A stretch of DNA of 39,877 bases from an uncultured Mucilaginibacter sp. (GTDB lineage Bacteria; Bacteroidota; Bacteroidia; Sphingobacteriales; Sphingobacteriaceae), in contig CAJYSL010000277.1 of the NCBI GenBank assembly GCA_913777515.1, positions 1 to 39,877 of the forward strand, read 5' to 3'. Position 1 is the first letter of the stretch; every line of letters starts with the position of its first letter. Shown here one piece after another: positions 20,419 to 29,233 of the stretch. A model generated the notes under the pieces. That model ran no database searches. It saw nothing but the letters and a program-made list of their open reading frames with translations, and was not told the DNA's origin. The translations under genes and the position numbers were made by a program.

Positions 20419-21213
20419 TCACGGGTGCTCCACCAATTGGTGATAAAGCATCTCCAAAGCCGCAGGCGTGACGCTGATTTTTCCGCGGAAAGGATTATCC
20501 ATCGTGCCTATCAGGTAAATCATCAGGCCTAACAAACCGGCAAGCAAGACGGTCATACATACATGCATGGATAAGCTTTTTACGTCAAAAAACCAGGATA
20601 CTACGATACAAATCATCCCACCGATAACCACTAAGGTCCACAATACAGCAGGCAAACCCGTGTGGGTTGAGTTGATGCGCGAACGCCTTATCTCTACCAG
20701 GTTATTAAATTGTTTAAACACCTCCGCCTCAATAACCTGGTCCCTTACGGTTATCGGAGTATAGCTCATTAAGTGAGTTTGAAAGGTATCCAGATACAAG
20801 CCGGATTGTGTGGGTAGTAAGCCCTTGCGCTGCAATGGCCAGCTTACATGAATAACGTTATATACGTAGTTCCTTAAATCCATTTGCAATTTGCTTTTTA
20901 GAGAATCCGGATAGCCCCTCACATCCCTGTAAATGCTGGCTACAGACTGGGCTTCCTCATCTACCTTTGCATTCAGGCTCGAATACGTATTCCAGGTACC
21001 GGCTGCCACCAAACCGAGGGTAATACCATAAAAAACAGTCATGGCCGCCAAATAATAGCTAACAATATCATTATGAGCATGATCTTCTTGATGCAGGCGC
21101 TTAACAATCTTGCGTGTACACAAAAGCCCGATGAGGCCAAAGCTAACGAACAGCAGTATAATGACACTTGCAAATAGCCAGTTAGGCAGGTCGTACAAAA
21201 AGTAGAAACTCAT
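20419..21213 (-). CDS. DUF4239-like membrane protein
   Basis: N-terminal TM then YYLAAMTVFYGITLGLVAAGTWNTYSSLNAKVDEEAQSVASIYRDVRGYP; two C-terminal TM helices. Confidence 0.8.
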   Translation of the reverse strand: MSFYFLYDLPNWLFASVIILLFVSFGLIGLLCTRKIVKRLHQEDHAHNDIVSYYLAAMTVFYGITLGLVAAGTWNTYSSLNAKVDEEAQSVASIYRDVRGYPDSLKSKLQMDLRNYVYNVIHVSWPLQRKGLLPTQSGLYLDTFQTHLMSYTPITVRDQVIEAEVFKQFNNLVEIRRSRINSTHTGLPAVLWTLVVIGGMICIVVSWFFDVKSLSMHVCMTVLLAGLLGLMIYLIGTMDNPFRGKISVTPAALEMLYHQLVEHP

Positions 21214-21487
21214 CTTGTTCGCGCTTAATATTTGCCCTTACCCTTCAGGCCTATTTTTGACCATCGTTGAAAGCAGTGTTTCGTTAACGAGGCAATGATA
21301 GGTTTGTTTTTAATTTAATTCATACAGGAGTAAATTCGAAAACAGTACATGTTTCGGCTACAGGACGCCAGCAGGCTACTTACGTCAGGCAGTCAAAAAA
21401 ACTCTAATGCATTAACTGGAAAGTTAAGTACTATTCTTGGCCTGCTTTACCTCGAAGCTGATTTTGCTCAGGCCAACTCCATCAGTA

Positions 21488-21853
21488 TTATCGCTCCTTT
21501 TTAAAGAGAAATTTACGATGCGTAATGCCCCAGGCCGAAACAGCTTCAATTACTCCGCTTAATGTCTTACCATGCTCAGTCAACTCATATTCAACAGTCA
21601 CTGGTTTGGTGGGCATTACGGTCCGAGCCAATATTTGATTTTGCTCAAGTTCCTGCAACTCTTTAGAAAGCATTTTAGCAGCAATACCTTCAATTCCGCG
21701 CAGCATATCCATAAAACGCACCTTACCGTACAGCAGCAGCCATCCAATAATCTGTATCTTCCATTTTCCAGACAACAGAATCATCGTATCCTTTATCGCA
21801 ATTAATTGTTCCTTGCATTCAGGTGCTTGCTGGGTTGTTTTTTTGGCGTTCAT
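21488..21853 (-). CDS. HxlR family winged-helix transcriptional regulator
   Basis: MILLSGKWKIQIIGWLLLYGKVRFMDMLRGIEGIAAKMLSKELQELEQNQILARTVMPTKPVTVEYELTEHGKTL. Confidence 0.93.
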   Translation of the reverse strand: MNAKKTTQQAPECKEQLIAIKDTMILLSGKWKIQIIGWLLLYGKVRFMDMLRGIEGIAAKMLSKELQELEQNQILARTVMPTKPVTVEYELTEHGKTLSGVIEAVSAWGITHRKFLFKKER

Positions 21854-21891
21854 TATTCAAAATTACGCCAATTACTTTATCAATAGCAACT

Positions 21892-21927
21892 TAGTTTCAT
21901 AAAGGAAACCAGTTTCTAAAAGGTAAC
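21892..21927. promoter_or_regulatory. Candidate operator: two contiguous 18-bp direct repeats in the HxlR/DoxX divergent intergenic region
   Basis: TAGTTTCATAAAGGAAAC (21892-21909) and CAGTTTCTAAAAGGTAAC (21910-21927), 14/18 identical; first copy has GTTTC-N6-GAAAC dyad. Confidence 0.55.
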
Positions 21928-21954
21928 AGATAACGATTGTAAAGTTGCACCGAA

Positions 21955-21962
21955 TAATTTTG
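21955..21962 (+). promoter_or_regulatory. Bacteroidota -7 element (TAATTTTG) upstream of DoxX gene
   Basis: Exact TAnnTTTG match 20 nt before the ATG at 21982; no clear -33 at standard spacing. Confidence 0.45.
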
Positions 21963-21981
21963 TGGCATAAATATTTGAATC

Positions 21982-22356
21982 ATGCAAAAAGGAAAGAGAA
22001 TTTACTGGATTGTTACCATTATTGCTATGGCATTGATTGTGCTGCCATCTTATTTTGTACCGCACGAATACCTGGCTGAGGCTATTCGCAGGATGGGCTT
22101 CCCGGCTTATTTTGGCCTCGAATTAGATATTTGCAAAATTATTGGCGCATTAATCATTCTTATTCCTGCTATACCTGCAATGTTTAAAGAATGGGCCTAT
22201 GTTGCTTTCGGCATATTGCTTCTGTCGGCAAGTTTAGGGCATTGGATGGCTGATGGCCCTGTCAAAGGTATAGCACCGCTGGTTCCGTTTGCAGTATTAT
22301 GTGTATCTTATTTTTACTTCAGAAAATTACACTACCCGGCGACTGTAAGATTATAA
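21982..22356 (+). CDS. DoxX family membrane protein
   Basis: Four hydrophobic helices, LGLELDICKIIGALIILIPAIPAMFKEWAYVAFGILLLSASLGHWMADGP. Confidence 0.85.
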   Translation: MQKGKRIYWIVTIIAMALIVLPSYFVPHEYLAEAIRRMGFPAYFGLELDICKIIGALIILIPAIPAMFKEWAYVAFGILLLSASLGHWMADGPVKGIAPLVPFAVLCVSYFYFRKLHYPATVRL

Positions 22357-22379
22357 ACTGATTTAAAAACACTTAAAAG

Positions 22380-23092
22380 ATGAAAATAGAAATCTGGAGC
22401 GATGTGATGTGTCCGTTTTGCTATATCGGCAAACGAAACTTTGAGACTGCCCTGGCACAATTTCACGACCGGGAAAATTTATAAGTGGAATGGAAAAGCT
22501 TCCAGCTTGACCCAACAATACCCAATGTTCCGCAGCACCGTGATAATATGTACCAGTTTGTAGCTGCCCGTAAAGGTGTGAGCTATGAGCAGTCGGTGGC
22601 GATGCATCGGCAGGTGGCAAAAATGGCTAAGCATGCGGGCCTTGACTTTCATTTTGATAACATGCTTGTTACTAATTCGCTCAAGGCTCATTGCCTCATC
22701 CAAAAGGCGAAGACCAAAAGACTGGGAGAACAAGCTGAAGAGCGTTTGTTCTATGCCTACCTTACCGAAGGACAAGACCTGTCTGATGATTCTGTATTAA
22801 CAGCATTGGGGCGAGATATTGGCTTAATAGATGTTGATGTAAATGATGCGCTTACAAACACTGATTTTAACAAAAAGTACAGTTAGAAAGCGCAGAAGCA
22901 TATGGGCTGGGAGCAAAAGGAGTTCCTTTCTTTGTGATTGATCGTAAGTATGCAATTGCAGGAGCCCAGCCAGGTAATGCAATTTTAAAAGTACTGCGAA
23001 CCGCTTACACCGCATGGAAGAAGGATAATACTGGCTTGATACAGCTTACTCAGGGTGCAACATATGCTTCCGATAACAATTGTACATATTAA
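22380..23092 (+). pseudogene. DsbA/FrnE family thioredoxin-fold oxidoreductase, disrupted
   Basis: MKIEIWSDVMCPFCYIGKRNFETALAQFHDRENL*VEWKSFQLDPTIPN (in-frame TAA at 22482-22484); then frame break near A5 run 22872-22876; remainder ESAEAYGLGAKGVPFFVIDRKYAIAGAQPGNAIL...TY* ends 23092. Confidence 0.88.
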
Positions 23093-23200
23093 GATGATAA
23101 TAATGCAATTTGTTGACTAACACCCAAATAAAACGCAATAAAACTTTATGTTTAAACACCGGATTGTTTACTATTGTAAAAACCTTTAACACTATAAACC

Positions 23201-23734
23201 ATGGCAACTACAAAATGGGTTTTAGACCCCATGCACTCCGAAGTACAGTTTAAAGTTAAGCACCTGGTCATCTCTACAGTAACCGGGTCGTTCCGCAAAT
23301 TTGAAGGACAGGTAGTAACCGAAAGCGAAGACTTTGAGGATGCTGAAGTAGATTTTTCGCTGGATGTTGACAGCATTGATACTACGCAGGAGTCGCGCGA
23401 CCAGCACCTGAAATCGGCTGAGTTTTTTGATGCCGCCACTTATCCAAAAATTACTTTTAAATCTACCTCATTAAAAAAAGTAAGCGGTTCTGATTACAAG
23501 TTAGAAGGCAACCTGACGATTAAAGATGTAACCAAGCCAGTGGTATTGGATGTGGAGTTTGGCGGTTCGGCAGCAGATTTTTATGGCCAAACCAAGGCCG
23601 GTTTTGAGATTAACGGCAAAATTAACCGTAAAGATTATGGCTTAACCTGGGAAGGCATCACCGAGGCCGGCTCCATTGTAGTGGGCGAAGAAATTAAATT
23701 GAACATTAACGCACAGTTTACCAAGCAAGCGTAA
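23201..23734 (+). CDS. YceI family protein
   Basis: MATTKWVLDPMHSEVQFKVKHLVISTVTGSFRKFEGQV...FSLDVDSIDTTQESRDQHLKSAEFFDAATYPKITFKST...GLTWEG. Confidence 0.95.
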   Translation: MATTKWVLDPMHSEVQFKVKHLVISTVTGSFRKFEGQVVTESEDFEDAEVDFSLDVDSIDTTQESRDQHLKSAEFFDAATYPKITFKSTSLKKVSGSDYKLEGNLTIKDVTKPVVLDVEFGGSAADFYGQTKAGFEINGKINRKDYGLTWEGITEAGSIVVGEEIKLNINAQFTKQA

Positions 23735-23753
23735 AAACCATATCATTTTTAAT

Positions 23754-23814
23754 AAGCCTGTTGAGCCGGAATTTAACACTATGCGTGTTGCGTTCTAGCC
23801 CAGCAGGCTTTTTT
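23754..23814 (+). terminator. Intrinsic terminator downstream of YceI gene
   Basis: AAGCCTGTTGAG ... CCCAGCAGGCTTTTTTG with inner AACAC-tatgc-GTGTT hairpin. Confidence 0.65.
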
Positions 23815-23925
23815 GTTGTATCACCATCCTCATCAATTGTTTTAAAACGGCAATCTACAGAGGCTCAAACACTATGGCAGCATTTGACGTTGCCTTGTTT
23901 TTAAAGTTCTTGCTCACGTTTTAAG

Positions 23926-25115
23926 ATGGCTCAATATAAAATTTTAGTTTCCGGTGCAAGTATTGCAGGGCTTACCCTGGTTTATTGGTTGAAGCAGTAC
24001 GGGTTCGAGGTTACCGTAGTAGAACGTGCAAGCGAGCTGCGTTTGGGCGGACAGAACATCGACGTTAAAGGCTCGGCCTGGGAAATTGTGAAAAGATGGG
24101 CCTCGAGCAAAAAATAAAAGAGGCTAACACTACCGAGGTTGGTATCCGCTTTGTCAATACCCGCAACAGAACGATTGCCGAATTTGCCAAAGACGATGCC
24201 TTGAGCATGACCCAGGAACTCGAAATTTTACGTGGCGACCTGGTAAGCATACTTTATGAAGAGGTAAAAGAGGGCACGGAATTTCACTTCGGTGATTCTA
24301 TCGAAGCGCTTACACAAAACGATGAAGGCGCTCTTGTAAAATTTAAAAGCGGGCTGGAGAGTAACTTTGATTTAGTGATTATTGCCGAAGGCATTGGCTC
24401 AAAAACCCGCCAGCTGGTATTCGGGAACGAAGTGCAGTTCAGGTACCTCGGCATATATACAGCTTATTTCACGGCCCCAAAAGCAGCTACCGACAGTGAA
24501 TGGGCGCGCTGGTGTAATGCAACAGATGGGATTGTATTTTTGATACGGCCGGATAACCACGGCACAACCAAGGCATGTGTAAATTTCCGTGTGCCCGAAC
24601 GTGGCTACGAAAAGATACCTATCCAGGAGCAAAAGCAATTACTGATTGATAAAATTAAACACGTGGCCTGGGAAGCGCCCCGGCTGATTGAAGCCATCAG
24701 GCAGTCTGATGATTTTTACATGGAACGCCTGAGCCAGGTTAAAGCGACACACTGGCACCACGGCCGGGTAGCCATGATTGGCGATGCCTCTTACTGCGTT
24801 ACGCCCATAGGCGGAGTGGGTACAGATTTAGCCATTACCGGCGCTTACGTTATTGCCGGCGAACTATCGAAAAACCACGACTACCAGCAAGCCTTTAAAG
24901 CTTACGAGAACCAACTTCGCCCTTATGTTACCAAAGTACAAAAGCTACCGCCGGGTGTGCCGCGACTGGTTTATCCAAAGTCGAAAACAGGGGTAGCCAT
25001 ATTAAATTTCTTTTTCTCGCTGGCACGGAGCAAGCCTGTAAAATTTGTATTAAAGATGCTTGGAAAGAATAAAAAACAACCAAAGCAACAGCTTCAACTA
25101 CCGGATTACTGGTAG
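23926..25115 (+). pseudogene. FAD-dependent monooxygenase (PHBH fold), frameshifted
   Basis: ORF 23926..24117 (ILVSGASIAGLTLVYWLKQYGFEVTVVERASELRLGGQNIDVKGSAWEIVKR) and ORF 24096..25115 (MGLEQKIKEANTTEVGIRF...GRVAMIGDASYCVTPIGGVGTDLAITGAYVIAGEL) join if one nt is restored at 24091-24097. Confidence 0.85.
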
Positions 25116-25123
25116 CCATTAAA

Positions 25124-27436
25124 CTACTTTTCGGACAGGAGTTCGTTGTTTACTTTATTACTGATGCTGTGTACAATGCTATCGAGTTCTTGGGCACACT
25201 TACCAATCATGCCGATGATTTTCTCCCGCTCTTTAATTTCGGACGGGTCATTAGCCAATTGGGACAGGGCCAGTATGGACGCAACCGGCTTACGAATTTC
25301 GTGCGAACTTGACCACGAAATTTCCTGTAATATTTTGTTTTGATAAAATAACTGGTCTTCGCGCTGCTTGCGCTCGGTGATGTTGCGATGCACGGCAATG
25401 TAGCCGGTATGTTGTCCCGAGTCGTTAAACATAGGCGTGTATTCCACATTGACCCATTGGGTGATGCCGTTTTTTAAGTGATGTTTAACATCCAGCGAAA
25501 ATGTTTCCAGCCGGGCTTTACGGTCGTATATTTCGGCATTGATATGTTGGTCAATATGCGGTCCGCCCAAAAACTCACTTGGTTCTCTGCCTTTAACCTC
25601 ATCTAAAGTATATCCGCTGTAATCTTCAAATGCTTTATTAATCCAGGTAATACGATGCTCGGTGTCCATCACAACCACCATGTTATTGATTTTGGTAATA
25701 ATTTCGGCCAAACGCTTGTTTTCTTCGTCAATACGCTTAAACTCATCAATATCTTTTACCGCACCTACAATACGCACTGGTTGCCGTTCATCGTTGTAAA
25801 TAATATACCCCTGAGAAAATACGTGCTTATACCGGTCCTCTCCTGCCCGCATACGGTACTCGCAATACCAAGTGGTTTCGCCTGCCGCCATAGCCTGCCG
25901 TTGTGTAGTGGCAATAGCCCAAATATCGTCGGGATGCACAAACGACCGCCACCAGGCTTTGTTGCTGCCTACTTTGTCGGGCGTAATTTCGAGTAGCGCA
26001 GTTACATCGGTATAAAATAACAACTTATCGGCGGCCATATCATAATCGTAAATCACATCCTGTGTGGCTTTGGCAACAGTTTCGTAACGCATTACGGCTT
26101 GTTCGAGGCGGATATCTTTCTCTACCCTGTCGGTGATATCATTAAAATAAATGGCAATGCCATCTTCAATAGGATATACTGATACGGCGTGCCATTTTTT
26201 AAAATGCCGCCAGTAGGCCTCAAACTTTAACGAAACCTGTTCGGTTAATGCCTTTTGATATTGCTTGTAAGTGATGCGTGTTTCTATCCCCGGATAAATA
26301 TCTATTAGCTTTTTACCAATGAGTTCTGATGCAGGCTTACCGGCCTCTAACTCAAAACGCTTATTAACTTTAGTAAAAGCCAGGTTATGGTCGAGCGTAT
26401 AAAAACCTTCGTTGATGTTATTCAGCGTATTTTCGAAGCTTACCAGGTACTTATTACGCTCAATTTCCATTTGCTTAAGCTCAGTAATATCCTGGGTAGA
26501 CCCGGTTATTTTGTAGGGTCTGCCCTCCTTAAACTCCGGCTTGCCCAGATGCCTGATGTAACAGGTGCGCCCGTCAAACAATTTTACCCTTAAGGTCAAA
26601 TCCAGCGGTTTGCCCCTGGTAAAAAGGACATTAATAGCTTCAGCCATCGTTTGGCGGTCTTCCGGAAAAACCTGCTGCATATACAGGTTATACAGGTTGA
26701 TACTTTTGTCGGGCTTAATCTGCATAATCATGTACATTTCGTCAGACCAAACCAGTTCCTTAGTTTCCAGATAAAACTCCCACCCCCCAACTTTAGCCAA
26801 TTGCTGAGTTTCGCTCAGCTTTTCTTTCCCGGCTTTTAGTTCTTCATTAAGCTTTTCAAGCGTTTCTTCGTAGCTAATCTTATCGGTAATATCATAAGCC
26901 GTCACCAGATTGCGCACTTTACCATCAACTTTAATGGGTTGTGCAATAACATTAACTATTACAGGTGTACCATCAGCTTTTAAGGTAGTCCAGATGCCAT
27001 CGTGCCATACGTAAGATTGGTCACCCTTTATTGCTTTAGTAATACGCTCACGGTCGGCCTCAGGACCAATTTCGTAAACAGCCATCTGCAAAAACTGCTC
27101 GCGCGAATAGCCGTAATTAGCGACGGCTGCGTTATTAACCGAAATAAATTTTAAGGTATCAGGGTCGTATATCCACATCGGGATGATGCTGCCCTCGTAC
27201 ATCGAGCGGTACTGTTCTTCGCTTTCACTCAACCGTTTGCTGCCTACGCTGATGAGTTTCCAAAGCATCAGCCCGGTAATCAAAACAAAAAACATACCTT
27301 TAAGGCTGCTTATGGTTTGCAACGTTTCGGGGCTCGATATGCCTTCAAACCAAAACAATAGCTTATCGCTCAGGGTTATCCAAAGGCAACACGCGATAAT
27401 ATATATGGCTGAAATTTTAGTTGGTCCTAACTTCAT
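25124..27436 (-). CDS. Multi-PAS sensor protein with HisKA-like C-terminus lacking HATPase domain
   Basis: Two N-terminal TM helices; about five PAS/PAC units (YEGSIIPMWIYDPDTLKFISVNNAAVANYGYSREQF, ITWINKAFEDYSGYTLDEVKGREPSEFLGG...YIAVHRNITERKQRE); ends ISWSSSHEIRKPVASILALSQLANDPSEIKEREKIIGMIGKCAQELDSIVHSISNKVNNELLSEK*. Confidence 0.88.
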   Translation of the reverse strand: MKLGPTKISAIYIIACCLWITLSDKLLFWFEGISSPETLQTISSLKGMFFVLITGLMLWKLISVGSKRLSESEEQYRSMYEGSIIPMWIYDPDTLKFISVNNAAVANYGYSREQFLQMAVYEIGPEADRERITKAIKGDQSYVWHDGIWTTLKADGTPVIVNVIAQPIKVDGKVRNLVTAYDITDKISYEETLEKLNEELKAGKEKLSETQQLAKVGGWEFYLETKELVWSDEMYMIMQIKPDKSINLYNLYMQQVFPEDRQTMAEAINVLFTRGKPLDLTLRVKLFDGRTCYIRHLGKPEFKEGRPYKITGSTQDITELKQMEIERNKYLVSFENTLNNINEGFYTLDHNLAFTKVNKRFELEAGKPASELIGKKLIDIYPGIETRITYKQYQKALTEQVSLKFEAYWRHFKKWHAVSVYPIEDGIAIYFNDITDRVEKDIRLEQAVMRYETVAKATQDVIYDYDMAADKLLFYTDVTALLEITPDKVGSNKAWWRSFVHPDDIWAIATTQRQAMAAGETTWYCEYRMRAGEDRYKHVFSQGYIIYNDERQPVRIVGAVKDIDEFKRIDEENKRLAEIITKINNMVVVMDTEHRITWINKAFEDYSGYTLDEVKGREPSEFLGGPHIDQHINAEIYDRKARLETFSLDVKHHLKNGITQWVNVEYTPMFNDSGQHTGYIAVHRNITERKQREDQLFYQNKILQEISWSSSHEIRKPVASILALSQLANDPSEIKEREKIIGMIGKCAQELDSIVHSISNKVNNELLSEK

Positions 27437-27643
27437 CTCCCAGCGCCGGAATTAGTTTTGCCGTAATAAAATTACAGCCGGATATTTAAGGTTATGGTGT
27501 TGCATGTTGAGCGGGTGCCTATGCTAAAATTGCGATAGGTTATTACCTGCAAATTTCTAATAAAATATTGACAACCATCATTAATTGCTAAAATTTAAGT
27601 ACTTGTTGAAACACATTTATACCCGTATTTGCTATAATAACAT

Positions 27644-28264
27644 ATGCTGATTAAAATTTATCCGGAAAACCCCAACCCTAAAGCTATTGACCAGGTAGTA
27701 CAGGTATTACGGCGGGGAGGACTGATTATTTACCCTACCGATACCGTTTATGGCCTGGGCTGTGATATTACCAACCATAGAGCCATTGAGGCCATTGCCC
27801 GCATCAGGCATATTAAGCCCGAAAAGGCCAATTTTTCTTTTATCTGCCATGATTTAAGCAACCTGGCCGATTATACCAAATCCATTGATAACACGGTGTT
27901 CAGGGTGCTTAAAAAAGCGTTGCCAGGCCCGTTTACCTTTATTTTGAATGCGAGCGGCAAAGTGCCTAAGTTATTAAGCTCTAATAAAAAAACAGTGGGT
28001 ATACGTATACCTGACAATAACATTGCCCGCGAGATTGTAAAACAACTGGGCAACCCTATCCTGTCTACTTCTATACGTGATGAAGATGATATTTTGGAAT
28101 ACTCAACCGACCCGGAACTGATTCATGAAAAATACCAGGATATGGTAGACATCGTGATTGACGGCGGGTATGGTGGCAACGTAGCCTCTACGGTAGTAGA
28201 CGTTACATCGGGCGAATTTGAAGTAATTCGTGAAGGTAAAGGCGAGTTAGAAATGTACATGTAA
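27644..28264 (+). CDS. Sua5/YciO/YrdC-type threonylcarbamoyl-AMP synthase family protein
   Basis: VQVLRRGGLIIYPTDTVYGLGCDITNHRAIEAIARIRHIKPEKANFSFICHDLSNLADYTK...PGPFTFIL...VGIRIPD; YciO-like KP.KANFSFI variant. Confidence 0.93.
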   Translation: MLIKIYPENPNPKAIDQVVQVLRRGGLIIYPTDTVYGLGCDITNHRAIEAIARIRHIKPEKANFSFICHDLSNLADYTKSIDNTVFRVLKKALPGPFTFILNASGKVPKLLSSNKKTVGIRIPDNNIAREIVKQLGNPILSTSIRDEDDILEYSTDPELIHEKYQDMVDIVIDGGYGGNVASTVVDVTSGEFEVIREGKGELEMYM

Positions 28265-28272
28265 GAAAATAT

Positions 28273-28314
28273 AAAGGCCGGAAGCTGTTATGTTCAATCA
28301 GCTTTCCGGCCTTA
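28273..28314. terminator. Bidirectional terminator between convergent Sua5-like gene and trpA
   Basis: AAGGCCGGAAGCTG-ttatgttcaat-CAGCTTTCCGGCCTT, one-base bulge, A/T flanks both sides. Confidence 0.8.
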
Positions 28315-28322
28315 TAAAGTTC

Positions 28323-29093
28323 TTATCCTTTGATGCTCTTAATAAACTCCGGTATCTTTTCCATATAACCGGGCGTTCCTAACAACTTCACAAAAGCACT
28401 ACCTACAATGGCCCCGTTGGCGTAGGCGGTTGCCTTTTGATAAGTAGCCCGGTCGCCAATACCAAAACCAATTACCGTCGGATTTTTAAGCTGCATGTCT
28501 TTAATGCGCTGAAAGTAAGTTTCGGTAGCATCAGATACCTGCAGGCTGTTTCCGGTAACAGATGCTGACGATAAAAGGTAGATGAAGCTGTTACTTAATT
28601 CATCAATTTTGCGGATGCGGGCTTCAGCAGTTTGCGGGGTAACCAAAAATATGTTACTTAATTCATGTTGGGCAAAGCAATTTTTATATAGCGTTTCGTA
28701 TTCATACATCGGCAGGTCGGGTACAATTACGCCATCCACACCTACCTCGGCAGCTTTAGCACAAAAGCGTTCCACGCCATACTGTACCATGGGGTTAACA
28801 TAGCCCATCAGCAATACCGGGATACTTACCCGCTTGCGCAGCTCGGCCAGTTGCTCAAACAGCAGGTTCAAGTTCATGCCGTTATCCAAGGCGGTTTGCG
28901 AGCTATGCTGAATGGTTGGCCCATCGGCTACAGGGTCTGAATACGGAAAGCCAATTTCCAGGAAATCAACACCGGCTTTTTCCAACGCTTCGGCAATATC
29001 TACGGTGGTATTAAGTTCCGGGTAACCGGCTGTAAAATATACGGATAACAGGTTGTTCTTTTTTTTATCGAACAATTGATTTAATCTGTTCAT
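28323..29093 (-). CDS. trpA: Tryptophan synthase alpha chain
   Basis: YFTAGYPELNTTVDIAEALEKAGVDFLEIGFPYSDPVADGPTIQHSSQTAL...GVDGVIVPDLP...GFGIGDRATYQKA. Confidence 0.97.
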   Translation of the reverse strand: MNRLNQLFDKKKNNLLSVYFTAGYPELNTTVDIAEALEKAGVDFLEIGFPYSDPVADGPTIQHSSQTALDNGMNLNLLFEQLAELRKRVSIPVLLMGYVNPMVQYGVERFCAKAAEVGVDGVIVPDLPMYEYETLYKNCFAQHELSNIFLVTPQTAEARIRKIDELSNSFIYLLSSASVTGNSLQVSDATETYFQRIKDMQLKNPTVIGFGIGDRATYQKATAYANGAIVGSAFVKLLGTPGYMEKIPEFIKSIKG

Positions 29094-29112
29094 GTGTCTT
29101 GTTCAGAGTTGG

Positions 29113-29140
29113 TAGTTCATAGCAAATAGTTCATAGCAAA
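29113..29140. repeat. Two tandem 14-bp repeats (TAGTTCATAGCAAA) plus degenerate continuation in trpB-trpA gap
   Basis: TAGTTCATAGCAAA at 29113-29126 and 29127-29140, followed by tggttgatagtttctggcaaatagtaaatagc. Confidence 0.8.
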
Positions 29141-29233
29141 TGGTTGATAGTTTCTGGCAAATAGTAAATAGCTTTTCTATCGACCAGTCTTAATTTGCTA
29201 TTGTTCGGTACTTGGCGAACCGCTTATCGTTAG

